A stretch of 64,000 bases of DNA from Bradyrhizobium sp. CCGB12 (GTDB lineage Bacteria > Pseudomonadota > Alphaproteobacteria > Rhizobiales > Xanthobacteraceae), in NCBI RefSeq assembly GCF_024199845.1, contig NZ_JANADO010000001.1, positions 4,774,001 to 4,838,000 of the forward strand, given 5' to 3'. Every line of letters begins with the position of its first letter. Within the stretch, counting starts at the first letter, position 1. Below are positions 34,705-46,306 of this stretch, one piece after another. The notes under the pieces were generated by a model. That model was not told where the DNA came from. It saw only the letters and a list, made by a program, of their open reading frames with translations, and searched no databases. A program made the position numbers and the translations under genes.

Positions 34705-35958
34705 TCAGGCAGGCTGCGCAACCGCTCGCTGAACCGGTTTCTCCACGATGGGAAGATTGATCAGCGCGGAGAGCACACCAAACAGGATCGAGAGCCACCA
34801 GATCGGCGTGTAGGAACCGAAGCGCTCGAACACGATGCCCCCCAACCAGACGCCGAGGAAGCCGCCGACCTGATGGCTGACGAAGGCGAAGCCGTACAGC
34901 GTCGCAAGCCAGCGCGTGCCGAACATCAGCGCCACCAGTGCCGAGGTCGGCGGCACCGTCGACAGCCAGGTCAAGCCGGAGACCGCGCCGAACGCGATCG
35001 CCGAGAACGGCGTGATCGGGAACGATATGAAGGCGAGCGTCGCAAGCGCGCGGGTGAAGTAGATCGTCGAGAGGATGTAGCGCTTGGGCAGCGAGTTCTG
35101 GAGGTAGCCGACGCTGAGCGAGCCCACGATGTTGAACAGGCCGATCGCCGCGATCACCCAGCCGCCGGTTTGCGCCGAGATGCCGCGATCGACCAGGAAG
35201 GCCGGCAGATGCACGGTGATGAAGGCGAGCTGGAAGCCGCAGGTGAAGAAGCCGAGCACCAAGAGCACGTAGGAGCGATGGCCGAAGGCTTCCGCGAGCG
35301 CCTTCGTAAACGTCTGCTCATCGGCAGGCGTGGTGTTGGTCGTCGCCGCGACCGGCGGCGTCGAGAGTGCCAGCGACAGCGGAATGATCAGCAGCATCAG
35401 GAAGCCGAACACGGAGAGCGTCTGCTGCCAGCCGAAATTGTCGATCAGCGCAACGCCGATGGGCGCGAACAGGAACTGCCCGAACGAGCCCGCCGCGGTG
35501 CCGGCGCCGAGCGCAAGGCCGCGCTTCTCGGCCGGCAGGAGCTTGCTGAATGCCGACAGCACCAGGTTGAACGAGCAGCCGGCGAGGCCAAAGCCGACCA
35601 TGACGCCTGCGCCGATGTTGAGCGACAGCGGCGTCGAGGAGTAGCGCATCAGGAGCAGACCGCCGGCATAGAGCAGAGCGCCGACACACATCACGCGGAA
35701 CAGGCCGAAGCGATCGGCGACCGCTCCCGCGAACGGCTGGCCCAAGCCCCACAGCAGGTTCTGCACGGCGATCGCAAGGCCGAACACGTCGCGGCCCCAG
35801 GCGAACTCATGGCTCATAGGCTGCACGAAGAAGCCCAGCGCCGAGCGCGGACCGAAACCGAGCATGCCGATCGCACAGCCGCAGAGGATCATGACCGCCG
35901 GCGTGCGCCAGCTGACGGAACGTGAGGCCTGACCGGGCTCGCCCGCTTGTGTCGACAT
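34705..35958 (-). CDS. MFS transporter (417 aa)
   Basis: Twelve membrane segments are visible. The A-loop-type motif between TM2 and TM3 reads GAVADRFGLFRVM, and the N-terminal TM1 has GFGPRSALGFFVQPMSHEF. These resemble oxalate/formate-antiporter-like or YbfB-type permeases. The start at 35958 (MSTQAGEPG) has GAGGA upstream; the frame stays open to 36093 without a better start. Substrate unknown. The gene is divergent from nadA and separated by about 340 bases. Confidence 0.85.
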   Translation of the reverse strand: MSTQAGEPGQASRSVSWRTPAVMILCGCAIGMLGFGPRSALGFFVQPMSHEFAWGRDVFGLAIAVQNLLWGLGQPFAGAVADRFGLFRVMCVGALLYAGGLLLMRYSSTPLSLNIGAGVMVGFGLAGCSFNLVLSAFSKLLPAEKRGLALGAGTAAGSFGQFLFAPIGVALIDNFGWQQTLSVFGFLMLLIIPLSLALSTPPVAATTNTTPADEQTFTKALAEAFGHRSYVLLVLGFFTCGFQLAFITVHLPAFLVDRGISAQTGGWVIAAIGLFNIVGSLSVGYLQNSLPKRYILSTIYFTRALATLAFISFPITPFSAIAFGAVSGLTWLSTVPPTSALVALMFGTRWLATLYGFAFVSHQVGGFLGVWLGGIVFERFGSYTPIWWLSILFGVLSALINLPIVEKPVQRAVAQPA

Positions 35959-36183
35959 GGAGTTCCTCATCTGACGTCGGCGGATCCGCAAATCGGCAGC
36001 CGCTATCGAGCCGTTTAATGCATCTGCATGAAAACCCCAAGTCAAAAACGTTTGCGTTCCACGAAGGGCTGCCGCGGGAGTATTGCGTTTCAATTCGGCC
36101 TCGGCTTACGCACGTCGCGTGACTTGACGGGAATGTGTGCGGCATCCCCTAGCCGTTGTCTTCAGCGCGTGTTATCTTCGATC

Positions 36184-36200
36184 TACTCATATTGAGCATA
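36184..36200. promoter_or_regulatory. NadQ-like operator, distal copy
   Basis: TACTCATATTGAGCATA, an imperfect palindrome with perfect CTCA/TGAG half-sites around TAT. A second copy lies 76 bases closer to nadA. It matches the operator style I recall for NadQ, the NUDIX-like NAD regulator of alphaproteobacteria. Confidence 0.7.
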
Positions 36201-36259
36201 TTAGAGCTTCGCAGGCGTCCCGCTCCGGCCTCTCGGCCGGATTACTCAGGCTCTATATA

Positions 36260-36276
36260 TACTCATATCGAGCATA
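36260..36276. promoter_or_regulatory. NadQ-like operator, proximal copy
   Basis: TACTCATATCGAGCATA, one base different from the copy at 36184. It ends 23 bases before the nadA ATG and lies in a TATATA-rich stretch that could be the core promoter, so binding would block transcription start. Confidence 0.7.
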
Positions 36277-36299
36277 AATGACATGCGAGGGAGGCTTTG

Positions 36300-37409
36300 A
36301 TGCCGATCACTGGAATTTACGGCCCCGACGATTTTGCCAACCGGCCGCGCGGCCAGACCATCAGCAGCCTTCCTCGCGCCGCTCCCGCGCGGCCGGAGCC
36401 GGCTTTGCCGATGCCCACACTGGACTGGACGCCCGAGGTCGAGCGCGCCACCGCATCCCTCTACGAACGCGTGAAGCACGTGATCCCGCCGATCGAGTGG
36501 CCGCTGATGGCGCCGACGATCAAGGCGATCAACGAGCTGAAGCGCGCCCGGAACGCCGTCATCCTCGCGCACAACTATCAGGCGCCGGAGATCTTTCATT
36601 GCGTCGCCGACATCGGCGGCGACTCGCTCCAGCTCGCGGTCGAAGCCACCAAGGTGAAGGCCGACATCATCGTGCAGTGCGGCGTGCACTTCATGGCGGA
36701 GACCTCGAAGCTGCTCAACCCCGACAAGACGGTGCTGATCCCGGATTCGCGGGCCGGCTGCTCGCTCGCCGCCAGCATCACCGGCACGGATGTGCGCCTG
36801 CTCCGCGAAAAATTTCCCGGCGTGCCTGTGGTCGCCTACGTCAACACGTCGGCGGAGGTGAAGGCGGAGGTCGACATCTGCTGCACCTCGTCGAACGCGG
36901 TGCAGGTGGTCGAGAGCCTGAATGCGCCGAGCGTCATCTTCCTGCCCGACCGTTATCTCGCCACCTACGTGGCGTCCAAGACCGACGTGAAGATCATCGC
37001 CTGGAAGGGGGCCTGCGAGGTGCACGAGCGCTTCACGGGCGAAGAGTTGCGCAGCCTTCGCGATGCCGATCCCTCTGTGCAGATCATCGCGCATCCCGAA
37101 TGCCCGCCTGACGTGCTGGCGGAGGCCGACTTCACCGGCTCGACGGCACACATGATCAGCTGGGTGCGCAACAAGCGGCCGCGGCGGCTCGTGATGATCA
37201 CGGAATGCTCGATGGCCGACAACGTGCGGGCCGAGCTGCCCGATGTGGAGATGCTGCGCCCCTGCAATCTCTGCCCGCATATGAAACGCATCACGCTTGC
37301 CAACATCCTGGAGAGCCTGCTGACGCTCCGCGAGGAGGTGACGATCGATCCCGCGCTCGCGAGCCGCGCGCGCCAATCGGTCGAGCGGATGATCAATCTG
37401 AAGAACTAG
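36300..37409 (+). CDS. nadA: Quinolinate synthase (369 aa)
   Basis: Condenses iminoaspartate with dihydroxyacetone phosphate to quinolinate using a [4Fe-4S] cluster. Seen: [38 protein letters not shown] with the first cluster Cys, [38 protein letters not shown], and the C-terminal [13 protein letters not shown] with the last cluster Cys. The ATG at 36300 follows GGGAGG. The two-part operator upstream implies control by NAD level. It is followed by nadB after a repeat-filled gap of 168 bases. Confidence 0.95.
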   Translation: MPITGIYGPDDFANRPRGQTISSLPRAAPARPEPALPMPTLDWTPEVERATASLYERVKHVIPPIEWPLMAPTIKAINELKRARNAVILAHNYQAPEIFHCVADIGGDSLQLAVEATKVKADIIVQCGVHFMAETSKLLNPDKTVLIPDSRAGCSLAASITGTDVRLLREKFPGVPVVAYVNTSAEVKAEVDICCTSSNAVQVVESLNAPSVIFLPDRYLATYVASKTDVKIIAWKGACEVHERFTGEELRSLRDADPSVQIIAHPECPPDVLAEADFTGSTAHMISWVRNKRPRRLVMITECSMADNVRAELPDVEMLRPCNLCPHMKRITLANILESLLTLREEVTIDPALASRARQSVERMINLKN

Positions 37410-37422
37410 AAACACATTCGAT

Positions 37423-37556
37423 GTCGTCCCGGACAAGCGAAGCGCAGATCCGGGACCCATAACCACAGGAAGATGTGATTGCGAAGAAAGGCAACACGCA
37501 GCCTCGCACAACAACTTTCGCTGCGGAGTATGGGTCCCTGCTTTCGCAGGGACGAC
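37423..37556. repeat. Dispersed palindromic repeat, family B (copy 2) inside the nad operon
   Basis: Left GTCGTCCCGGACAAGCGAAG, right CTTTCGCAGGGACGAC. It fills the nadA-nadB gap. The arms are less well matched than in copies 1 and 3. Confidence 0.7.
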
Positions 37557-37577
37557 AGGGGAGCAAGAGGAAATATC

Positions 37578-39185
37578 ATGACAAACAACATCCACAACCT
37601 CACCCGCAGCACCGACGACGTCATCATCGTCGGTGGCGGCCTTGCCGGATTGTTCTGCGCGCTGAAGCTCGCGCCTCGCCCAGTGACGCTGCTCTCGGTC
37701 GCGCCGCTCGGACAGGGCGCATCATCGGCGTGGGCGCAAGGCGGCATCGCGGCGGCGGTGGCCGAAGGTGACAGCCCCGAAGCGCACGCCGCCGATACCG
37801 TCGCCGTGGGCGGCGGCCTCGTCGACGAAGCGGTCGCGCTCGGAATCGCGCGCGAGGCCGCGCCGCGGATTCATGATCTGCTGGCCTATGGCGTGCCGTT
37901 CGACCGCGATCTCGAAGGCAGCCTTGCGGTCGGACGCGAAGCGGCGCATTCCGCGCGGCGGATCGTGCATGTGCGCGGCGATGCGGCGGGCGCCGCGATC
38001 ATCGCGGCCCTGAGCGAGGCCGTCCGGCGGACGCCGTCGACCCGCATCATCGAAGGTCTCGCCGCCGAAGCATTGTTGACCGAGGACGGCGCGGTAAGCG
38101 GACTTCAATTGCGTGAGGCGGGCAACGCGGCTGCACGGCCCGTCCTGCTCGCCTCGCGCGCGGTCGTGCTCGCAACCGGCGGCCTCGGGCATCTCTATGC
38201 CGACACCACCAATCCGCTCGAGGCCAGCGGCTCGGGCCTTGCGATCGCCGCACGCGCCGGTGCCGTGATTGCCGATCCCGAATTCGTACAGTTCCACCCC
38301 ACCGCCGTCATGGTCGGGCGTGATCCCGCGCCGCTCGCGACCGAAGCGCTGCGCGGCGAAGGCGCGACGCTGATCAACGGCCGTGGCGAGCGTTTCATGA
38401 CGGCGCGCCATCCGCTCGCCGAACTCGCGCCGCGCGACATCGTGGCCCGCGGCGTGTTCGCCGAGATCGCGGCCGGGCGCGGCGCCTTCCTCGATGCGCG
38501 GCAGGCGCTGGGTGCGCGCTTCGCCGACAAGTTCCCGACCGTGCATGCAAGCTGCATCGCCGCCGGCATCGATCCCGCCACGCAGGCCATCCCGATCGCG
38601 CCGGCCGCGCACTACCACATGGGCGGCATTGCGGTGGATGCGCGCGGCCGCAGCTCGATCGACGGGCTCTGGGCTGGCGGCGAAGTGTCCTCCACCGGCG
38701 CGCATGGCGCCAACCGCCTCGCCTCCAATTCGCTGCTGGAGGCCGTGGTCTATGCCGCCCGCATTGCCGACGACATCGCCGGCTGCGCCATCCCCTCGCC
38801 TGCCCGACTCGCCGATGCATGGGTGACGCCGTGCGGCGGCGCGCCGGATGCTGCGGCCGTGAAGAGGTTGCGGGCGATGATGAGCGCGCGCGTCGGCGTA
38901 ATCCGCGACGGCGCTGGGCTTGCGGAGGCCGTGCGCAGCTTCGCTGCACTCGAGCGCGAGGCTGCGAGCATCGCGCTGCGCAACATGGCGACGTCGGCAC
39001 TGCTCGTGACTGCCGCGGCCTGGACCAGGCGCGAGAGCCGCGGCGCGCATTTCCGCTCGGACCATCCGGCGGATGTCCCTGCCCTGGCACAGAGAACGAT
39101 GACCACGCTCGCCGCTATGCGCGAGGTGGCCGACAGCCTCACCGATCGCTCAATGCCGCGCACCGCGCACCCCCTGATGGCCTGA
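37578..39185 (+). CDS. nadB: L-aspartate oxidase (535 aa)
   Basis: FAD enzyme that oxidises L-aspartate to iminoaspartate for NadA. The FAD-binding start [68 protein letters not shown], and [20 protein letters not shown] with [19 protein letters not shown] are all in place. The ATG at 37578 has AGAGG upstream; the open frame to 37479 runs into the repeat and is ignored. It lies 10 bases before nadC. Confidence 0.95.
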   Translation: MTNNIHNLTRSTDDVIIVGGGLAGLFCALKLAPRPVTLLSVAPLGQGASSAWAQGGIAAAVAEGDSPEAHAADTVAVGGGLVDEAVALGIAREAAPRIHDLLAYGVPFDRDLEGSLAVGREAAHSARRIVHVRGDAAGAAIIAALSEAVRRTPSTRIIEGLAAEALLTEDGAVSGLQLREAGNAAARPVLLASRAVVLATGGLGHLYADTTNPLEASGSGLAIAARAGAVIADPEFVQFHPTAVMVGRDPAPLATEALRGEGATLINGRGERFMTARHPLAELAPRDIVARGVFAEIAAGRGAFLDARQALGARFADKFPTVHASCIAAGIDPATQAIPIAPAAHYHMGGIAVDARGRSSIDGLWAGGEVSSTGAHGANRLASNSLLEAVVYAARIADDIAGCAIPSPARLADAWVTPCGGAPDAAAVKRLRAMMSARVGVIRDGAGLAEAVRSFAALEREAASIALRNMATSALLVTAAAWTRRESRGAHFRSDHPADVPALAQRTMTTLAAMREVADSLTDRSMPRTAHPLMA

Positions 39186-39195
39186 TGGAGTTCTC

Positions 39196-40074
39196 ATGAT
39201 CACCGCAACCTCACTGCTCTATCCCGACGCCTTCCTCTCGCCGCTCGCGATCGACGAGGCCGTGCAACGCGCGCTCGCCGAAGACCTCGGGCGCGCCGGC
39301 GACGTCACCTCGCTGGCAACGATTCCGGAAGCAACGACGGCTCAGGCGATCCTGGTCGCGCGCCAGTCCGGCGTGATCGCCGGATTGCCGCTGGCGCTGG
39401 CGACGCTGCAAAAGCTGTCACCCGACATCGAGGTGCGAGCGCATGTCCGCGACGCGGCACGGGTTGCCCGCGGGCAGCATGTGCTGACCATCACGGGCCC
39501 GGCGCGCGCTATTCTCACGGCGGAGCGGACCGCGCTGAATTTCGTCGGCCGCCTGTCGGGCGTTGCAACGCTCACGGCCGACTACGTCGCGCAGACCGAA
39601 GGCACACGGATGCGCATCTGCTGCACGCGGAAGACGACCCCGGGCTTGCGAGCGCTGGAGAAATACGCCGTGCGCTGCGGCGGCGGCTTCAATCACCGCT
39701 TCGGACTCGACGATGCGATCCTGATCAAGGACAACCACATCGCGGTCGCCGGCGGCATTCGTCCGGTGCTGGAGCGCGCCCGTGCCCATGCCGGCCATCT
39801 CGTCAAGATCGAGATCGAGGTGGATACGCTCGTGCAACTGCGCGAGGTGCTGGCCACCGGAATGGCCGACGCCGCGCTGCTCGACAACATGGACCTCGCC
39901 ACACTGCGTGAGGCCGTGAAGCTTAATGAAGGCCGTCTCCAGCTGGAGGCATCCGGCGGTGTCACGCTGGAGTCGATCGCGGCGATTGCGGCGACCGGGG
40001 TCGATTACGCCTCGGCCGGTGCGCTGACGCATTCGGCGCCGAATTTCGACTGTGCGCTGGATATAGAGGCGTGA
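39196..40074 (+). CDS. nadC: Nicotinate-nucleotide pyrophosphorylase, carboxylating (292 aa)
   Basis: Converts quinolinate and PRPP to nicotinate mononucleotide. Motifs: [58 protein letters not shown] with substrate-binding Arg and Lys, [20 protein letters not shown], and [20 protein letters not shown]. The length is normal. It completes nadABC and ends at family C repeat 2. Confidence 0.95.
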   Translation: MITATSLLYPDAFLSPLAIDEAVQRALAEDLGRAGDVTSLATIPEATTAQAILVARQSGVIAGLPLALATLQKLSPDIEVRAHVRDAARVARGQHVLTITGPARAILTAERTALNFVGRLSGVATLTADYVAQTEGTRMRICCTRKTTPGLRALEKYAVRCGGGFNHRFGLDDAILIKDNHIAVAGGIRPVLERARAHAGHLVKIEIEVDTLVQLREVLATGMADAALLDNMDLATLREAVKLNEGRLQLEASGGVTLESIAAIAATGVDYASAGALTHSAPNFDCALDIEA

Positions 40075-40082
40075 TTTCTTCG

Positions 40083-40224
40083 CCTCTCCCCGCTTGCGGG
40101 GATAGGCCGGAATGCGCGCGCAGCGCGGATTCCGGGTGAGGGGGACTCTCCGCGAAGAAAACTCTCACCGTCCCCGTGGAGAGTCCCCCTCACCCCAACC
40201 GTCTCCCCGCAAGCGGGGCGAGGG
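40083..40224. repeat. Dispersed palindromic repeat, family C (copy 2)
   Basis: CCTCTCCCCGCTTGCGGGGA at the left and TCCCCGCAAGCGGGGCGAGG at the right. Inner GTGAGGGGGACTCTC arms also pair. It has the same layout as 14647-14770 and may act as a terminator of the nad operon. Confidence 0.75.
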
Positions 40225-40248
40225 AGCCGACCTGCATCGTGGCGCGTA

Positions 40249-41703
40249 CTACCTTCGCTCGGTCGCGCCCATCTCTGCAGAGCTCTTGGCTTCCTGCGCG
40301 AGCTCGGCGGAGAGCGCGGCGGTCTGCGCAGGCGTGCCCCAGCTCGGTTCCTCGCTGCCGTCGCCCCAGGCGCGCGGGCGGTAGAAGGTGTGCACGCCGG
40401 TCTTGTACATCTTCTTCATCTCGGCGACCCAGGACGGGCGTACCCAGTAGGCGTGGTAGTGCGTGGACTTGCCGACCTCGGGGAGCCAGATCTGGCCGTC
40501 GAGCATGGCCTTGGCGATCTTCTTGGCGCGCTCCCACATCTCAGGCTCGCGGATGACGTCGGCATTGTTGTCGCAGGCAAAGGTGAACTGGCAGGCGAGA
40601 TGACGATGCTTGTTCTGATAAACCGCGCCGCACACGGTGTCGGGATATTTGCCGGAGAACACGCGGTTCATCACGACTTGCGCGACGGCCATCTGGCCAC
40701 GGACGGCCTCGCCGCGGGACTCGAAGTAGACGGCTTCGGCGAGACATTTCTCTGACTTGGCGCGCGACTTGTCGTCGAGCGCGAGCCGCTCCGCCGGCGA
40801 TCTGGCGCGCTGGTTGTCGGCGTTGACCTCGCCCTTCGGCGCGACACTCTCGCCGCTCTCGATGTCCTTGGCGATCTCCGCCGTCGGCGGCGACAGCGAG
40901 GCCGTCACCTTCATGTCGGGATCAGGCATCACGATCAGCGGCTCGGCGCCCGGCTGCCAGCTCTCGATGCTCTCGACAGAGCCGCCGAGCGAGGAGCTGC
41001 CGAAGAACAGGTTCGAGGTCTTGACGCTGAAGGGATCGCGCACAGGCGTCGTCGGCGCAGTAGCTCGCTTCAGCGCTTCCAGCGGCTGCACCGCGAATGC
41101 GCGCGCGGCCTCGCTGGCCTGCGGCGCATTGGCATATTGCGGCAGCGGCGGCGCACGGAGCGCCTCCTGAAGCTCGGGATCGAGCGCGGCTGCGGACTCA
41201 GGCGACATCGCCTGCGGCAACGCGGCGGTCTTGGCACCGAATACGGAACTGTTCGAGGTCGTGGGATCTTCCTGCGCGGGTGCTGCGGCCGGCGTGGTCG
41301 TATCGGAAGGCGTCGTCGGGGCAGCGATTGCGAGGCGATCACCCTTCATCGAGCGATCGACCTTGGGAAAATCGGCGGCCTGGTAGCGCGGCGGTGCCTG
41401 CAGCGCCGGATTGCGACTGATCGCGCCGGTAACGTCGCGGCCATCGATGCTCGCGAGGCGAACCATCGCGCTCTGCGGAACCGACGTGCCAATGGGGCGG
41501 GAAAAGCTGTAGGTGGCCAGCTGTATGGAGGACGCAGCGGAAAAAACCTGCCTCTGCCAACGCTCGGCGACGCCGGGTTGACGCGCCAGCAGCGAGGCAA
41601 TGTCCTGATAGCCGGTCTCTCTCGGCATCAATGCGAAGATGCAGAGACCGATGCCGAAGGACGCGAACCGCGCGCCCTTCGGATGGGTACGCAACACTGA
41701 CAT
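40249..41703 (-). CDS. SleB-type cell-wall hydrolase, membrane-anchored (484 aa)
   Basis: A single N-terminal hydrophobic segment (FASFGIGLCIFALM) precedes about 310 residues of Pro/Ala/Ser-rich, low-complexity linker. The C-terminal hydrolase domain is KCLAEAVYFESRGEAVRGQM with the catalytic Glu, AVAQVVMNRVFSGKYPDTVC, QNKHRHLACQFTFACD and THYHAYWVRPSW. This is the SleB/CwlJ family cutting peptidoglycan glycan strands. The ATG at 41703 is chosen over the longer frame start at 41760. The periplasmic placement is inferred from the anchor. Confidence 0.87.
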   Translation of the reverse strand: MSVLRTHPKGARFASFGIGLCIFALMPRETGYQDIASLLARQPGVAERWQRQVFSAASSIQLATYSFSRPIGTSVPQSAMVRLASIDGRDVTGAISRNPALQAPPRYQAADFPKVDRSMKGDRLAIAAPTTPSDTTTPAAAPAQEDPTTSNSSVFGAKTAALPQAMSPESAAALDPELQEALRAPPLPQYANAPQASEAARAFAVQPLEALKRATAPTTPVRDPFSVKTSNLFFGSSSLGGSVESIESWQPGAEPLIVMPDPDMKVTASLSPPTAEIAKDIESGESVAPKGEVNADNQRARSPAERLALDDKSRAKSEKCLAEAVYFESRGEAVRGQMAVAQVVMNRVFSGKYPDTVCGAVYQNKHRHLACQFTFACDNNADVIREPEMWERAKKIAKAMLDGQIWLPEVGKSTHYHAYWVRPSWVAEMKKMYKTGVHTFYRPRAWGDGSEEPSWGTPAQTAALSAELAQEAKSSAEMGATERR

Positions 41704-42000
41704 CGTTACGCTCACGCTACGCTTACGCCAGAAAAATCGAACGGCAGTACATCCGTGCAATTCGATCTTTATCGTAAGTATCCAATTTAGGTTGCCGGGG
41801 CGTTAATCGGCGTTGCGGGCACGGCACACTCAAGCGAACACAGGTGTTTTCACGGGACGATGTCGCGCATTGGTCAATGGCGCCTGACGTGAAGCGGTAA
41901 ACAACCGGTCAACGCGAATGGTGAAGGAACTCTTGATGGTGCGTATCATTGTGGGACGCGCGTTCCCGATGTCGCGGAAAGCATCGCCACGTCCATCGCT

Positions 42001-42102
42001 GTCATGCCCCGACTTGATCGGGGCATCCAGTACGCCGCGACTTCTCGAATCAAGCACTGCTGTCGCGGAGTACTGGGTCGCCCGGTCAAGCCGGGCGATG
42101 AC
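42001..42102. repeat. Dispersed palindromic repeat, family B-like (copy 3)
   Basis: Left GTCATGCCCCGACTTGATCG ending GGGCATCCAGTA; right TACTGGGTCGCCCGGTCAAG ending GGCGATGAC. The halves carry separate smaller hairpins. Confidence 0.7.
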
Positions 42103-42135
42103 AGTGAGTGTGTGGCGAGCATGTGTGACAACACT

Positions 42136-42215
42136 CGTCATTGCGAGCGCAGCGAAGCAATCTAGTATCCCTCCGCGGTAAGATTCTGGATTGCTTCGCT
42201 GCGCTCGCAATGACG
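42136..42215. repeat. Dispersed palindromic repeat, family A (copy 2)
   Basis: CGTCATTGCGAGCGCAGCGA arm and its complement CGCTGCGCTCGCAATGACG, with CCGCGG in the middle. Same 80-base size as copies 1 and 3. Confidence 0.85.
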
Positions 42216-42244
42216 GTGTGGAGGCGATCTCGCTTAAAATGAAA

Positions 42245-42268
42245 GAGGCGGGGTTTTGGCCCCGCCTC
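42245..42268 (-). terminator. Rho-independent-type terminator of ppdK
   Basis: GAGGCGGGG (42245-42253) pairs with CCCCGCCTC (42260-42268). On the minus strand the stem is followed by TTTCATTTT. It begins 24 bases after the ppdK stop. Confidence 0.7.
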
Positions 42269-42292
42269 TCTCAACTCAATCTGCTCTTCGTC

Positions 42293-45229
<2,937 letters not shown>

Positions 45230-45325
45230 AGCTTGCACACAACCTGCGAGAGGAATGGGAAATCGCGGGCCTTACACCATTTTGGGCGGGCCCGCGCAAG
45301 TCGGACAGTTCCGAAAAGTGAACGC

Positions 45326-45481
45326 CTAGAAGCGGAGCCACTTCAGGAGCCCGAGCCCGATCGCGCCATTCACGATGAGGAAGATCGCGACGATCAGATT
45401 GAGGAGCCGCGGCATGATCAGGATGAGCACGCCCGCAATCAACGACAGGATCGGCGAAATGTGGGCGACGGTGATGTGCAT
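45326..45481 (-). CDS. DUF3096-type small membrane protein (51 aa)
   Basis: A frame of 51 codons on the minus strand: MHITVAHISPILSLIAGVLI then LIMPRLLNLIVAIFLIVNGA and IGLGLLKWLRF. Two hydrophobic helices flank the PRLLN turn, which is the DUF3096 pattern. AAAGAAG precedes the ATG. An EcfG-like promoter (45549-45574) may drive it. Function unknown. Confidence 0.8.
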   Translation of the reverse strand: MHITVAHISPILSLIAGVLILIMPRLLNLIVAIFLIVNGAIGLGLLKWLRF

Positions 45482-45548
45482 GAATCTTCTTTCTGTGGAG
45501 GTGGACGAATCGCGGGCGGATCATAGCGGCGCCGGTTCCGCGAGTGGA

Positions 45549-45574
45549 GACGCGTAAGCCCAATGCAAGTTCCC
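45549..45574 (-). promoter_or_regulatory. Possible EcfG-type (general stress) promoter
   Basis: Minus-strand GGGAAC (45569-45574) is followed after 16 bases by CGTC (45549-45552), close to the alphaproteobacterial GGAAC-N16-CGTT pattern. It is 68 bases ahead of the DUF3096 ATG. The last base differs from consensus, so this is a weak call. Confidence 0.35.
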
Positions 45575-45706
45575 TGCTCCGCGAAAATTGCCCGAAATTG
45601 CCGCTGATGCGGCAGGGCTTTTCCCGGAACATTGCGAAGGGTGCATGCATTGGCAACCCGATCGCGCCACTGGCGCATCCGAATAATCACGTCGAAGGAG
45701 TTGTCC

Positions 45707-46060
45707 ATGCGGAACAGGATTCTTGCTCTTGCAGCGCTCGCGGCCGCGATCGGCTCGCCTCTTGCGGCGCAGGCGCAAAGCGGCGTTACCGTCGGCCGCG
45801 CGCCCGCCGTGGTCGATAGTGCCCCGAGTATTGCGACCGACCAGCGGCCGGCCTTCCGCGAATATGTCGTCGAACAACGTGTGCCGGCCTTCCGTATTCC
45901 GGATCGCGTAGTGGTCGGCGCCACCTTACCCGAAAGCGGCGTCACCTATTATGACGTGCCGCAACGTTTCGGCGCCACCACCTATCGCTACACCGTCGTG
46001 AACGGCGAGACCGTGTTGGTCGAGCCGCGCTCGCGCCGTATCGTCGAGGTGCTGGACTAG
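45707..46060 (+). CDS. DUF1236-domain exported protein (117 aa)
   Basis: Signal peptide MRNRILALAALAAAIGSPLA ends near AQA-QS. The mature part ends with the typical VTYYDVPQRFGATTYRYTVV, VNGETVLVEPRSRRIVEVLD of DUF1236. The ATG at 45707 has AAGGAG. A single periplasmic domain of unknown function, common and multi-copy in Bradyrhizobium. It is closed by a strong terminator at 46131. Confidence 0.8.
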   Translation: MRNRILALAALAAAIGSPLAAQAQSGVTVGRAPAVVDSAPSIATDQRPAFREYVVEQRVPAFRIPDRVVVGATLPESGVTYYDVPQRFGATTYRYTVVNGETVLVEPRSRRIVEVLD

Positions 46061-46130
46061 TGTTGATGGACTAGATGTCCGGCGCGTCAAATCAATCAGG
46101 CTGGCGCGAGCAGTGTTAATCGGACATCAG

Positions 46131-46170
46131 GCCCCGCCCGGTTCTCCCCCCGCCGGGCGGGGCTTTTTTT
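46131..46170 (+). terminator. Strong rho-independent terminator
   Basis: GCCCCGCCCG (46131-46140) pairs perfectly with CGGGCGGGGC (46154-46163), followed by seven T residues. It ends the DUF1236 transcript. Confidence 0.85.
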
Positions 46171-46174
46171 GGCC

Positions 46175-46280
46175 CGTCATTCCGAGGCGCGCGAAGCGCG
46201 AACCCGGAATCCATCGCGCCGCGCGTGATGAGGAAAAATGGATTCCGGGCTCGCGCCAAGTGGCGCGCCCCGGAATGACG
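46175..46280. repeat. Dispersed palindromic repeat, family B-like (copy 4)
   Basis: Left CGTCATTCCGAGGCGCGCGA ending ACCCGGAATCCAT; right ATGGATTCCGGGCTCGCGCC ending CGGAATGACG. Confidence 0.75.
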
Positions 46281-46306
46281 GCGGTATTTGCCGCGCGACC
46301 GCGCCC

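Larger units (their letters stand above)
41704..42292. other. 589-base intergenic stretch filled by repeats
   Basis: Contains a family B repeat (42001-42102), a family A repeat (42136-42215) and the ppdK terminator hairpin (42245-42268). The remaining 300 bases at 41704-42000 are AT-richer and likely hold the promoter of the hydrolase gene. No credible gene is seen; open frames through the repeats are artefacts. Confidence 0.7.
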
